Origin: Alphaproteobacteria bacterium | GTDB taxonomy: Bacteria; Pseudomonadota; Alphaproteobacteria; Rhizobiales; Devosiaceae | Assembly (NCBI GenBank): GCA_018820005.1 | Contig: JAHJOS010000498.1 | Coordinates: 1-5,639, forward strand | Length of the DNA stretch: 5,639 nt | Direction of reading: 5' to 3' | Shown: piece by piece, positions 5,412-5,639 of the stretch | Numbering within the stretch: position 1 is the first letter of the stretch | How the letters are laid out: every line of letters starts with the position of its first letter | Program-made: the position numbers and the translations under genes | Notes under the pieces: model-generated | Database searches by the model: none | The model's input: the letters and a program-made list of their open reading frames with translations, nothing else | What the model was told of the DNA's origin: nothing

Positions 5412-5639
5412 TCTTGGCTGCTTCCCGCGGATCCGCTCAAGTTATCGAGATATTCCAATGCGGCATCCGGGTCGCCGTCCGCTGCACGCTGATACAATCT
5501 CCTTGCGTCGTTCTGGAAGGACTCCGGTCGGGTGCTGGTTAGCCCGAAATAGGAAGAAAGCAACAACTGCTGCATGCTGCGCCCATGAACGTTCTCCTCG
5601 AGCTGCTCGACGAGGGCCGTGCCATCCTCGGCCGTATCC
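5408..5639 (-). CDS. C-terminus of ATPase-like protein, PtuA-like (partial)
   Basis: The last 76 codons of a gene that enters from the right edge, read on the minus strand from 5638 to a TGA at 5410-5408. The fragment contains LEENVHGRSMQQLLLSSYFG, then RPESFQNDARRLYQRAADG and DAALEYLDNLS. This pattern (G.S...lL...FG, an R near the helix turn, then a helical '.lY..a..gd..aA...l..L' tail) is typical of the C-terminal end of AAA15/AAA21, COG3950-like SMC-type ATPases such as PtuA, whose Walker motifs would lie outside the window. The GTGA overlap with the HNH gene supports a two-gene ATPase-nuclease operon, with its promoter upstream of the window. The assignment rests on the tail and the neighbour, because no nucleotide-binding motif can be seen here. 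Confidence 0.65.
   Translation of the reverse strand, partial: DTAEDGTALVEQLEENVHGRSMQQLLLSSYFGLTSTRPESFQNDARRLYQRAADGDPDAALEYLDNLSGSAGSSQE

Noticed and set aside
1..5639. CRISPR array, retron RNA or reverse transcriptase accompanying the HNH gene.
   Set aside because: There are no regularly spaced repeats and no reverse-transcriptase motifs in any frame, so the HNH gene is read as Septu-like and not retron-linked, as far as the window shows.

Overview
The window (5,639 bases, roughly 55-60% GC by eye) looks like a piece of a genomic or defence island in an alphaproteobacterium, most likely of the Rhizobiales/Hyphomicrobiales type. The lineage call is an inference. It rests on the base composition, on frequent GTG starts, and on an integrase C-terminus (motif LGHASITMTMDT) of a kind common in that group. 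No ribosomal, metabolic or other core gene is present. The genes are short, mostly on the minus strand, spaced by unexplained gaps, and mixed with broken mobile-element debris.

Layout from left to right. Bases 1-539 hold no convincing intact gene, only a possible decayed plus-strand reading frame. Bases 561-1195 hold two overlapping minus-strand genes: a 56-residue proline-rich polypeptide, then a 155-residue protein with one N-terminal membrane segment. Bases 1196-1418 hold a long GC-rich hairpin next to a tRNA-Cys-like fragment. Bases 1419-3330 hold a tightly packed minus-strand cluster. It contains a TIR-like effector of the CAP12/PCTIR type, a 65-residue chimeric ORF ending in the tail of a tyrosine integrase (catalytic Tyr replaced by Cys), and a 273-residue mostly helical protein of unknown function. 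Bases 3331-3895 are non-coding. Bases 3896-4195 hold a small basic plus-strand protein with an AT-hook-like start, bracketed by copies of one inverted 7-mer. Bases 4196-4547 are again non-coding. Bases 4548-5639 hold a minus-strand pair: an HNH endonuclease and, upstream of it and cut by the window edge, the C-terminus of what looks like an AAA/SMC-type ATPase. That arrangement matches Septu-like (PtuA/PtuB) anti-phage systems.

How it fits together. Two separate candidate immune modules lie within 3 kb: an NAD-hydrolase-type TIR effector, and an ATPase plus HNH nuclease pair. With the integrase scar and the tRNA-like fragment, this is what one expects of a defence island assembled by repeated integration and deletion. 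The least explained part is the TIR cluster. A recombination event seems to have replaced most of the gene that once followed the TIR gene with an integrase tail, and this placed the 273-residue gene in overlap with that tail. Whether the 273-residue protein works with the TIR protein or is merely adjacent cannot be told from this window.
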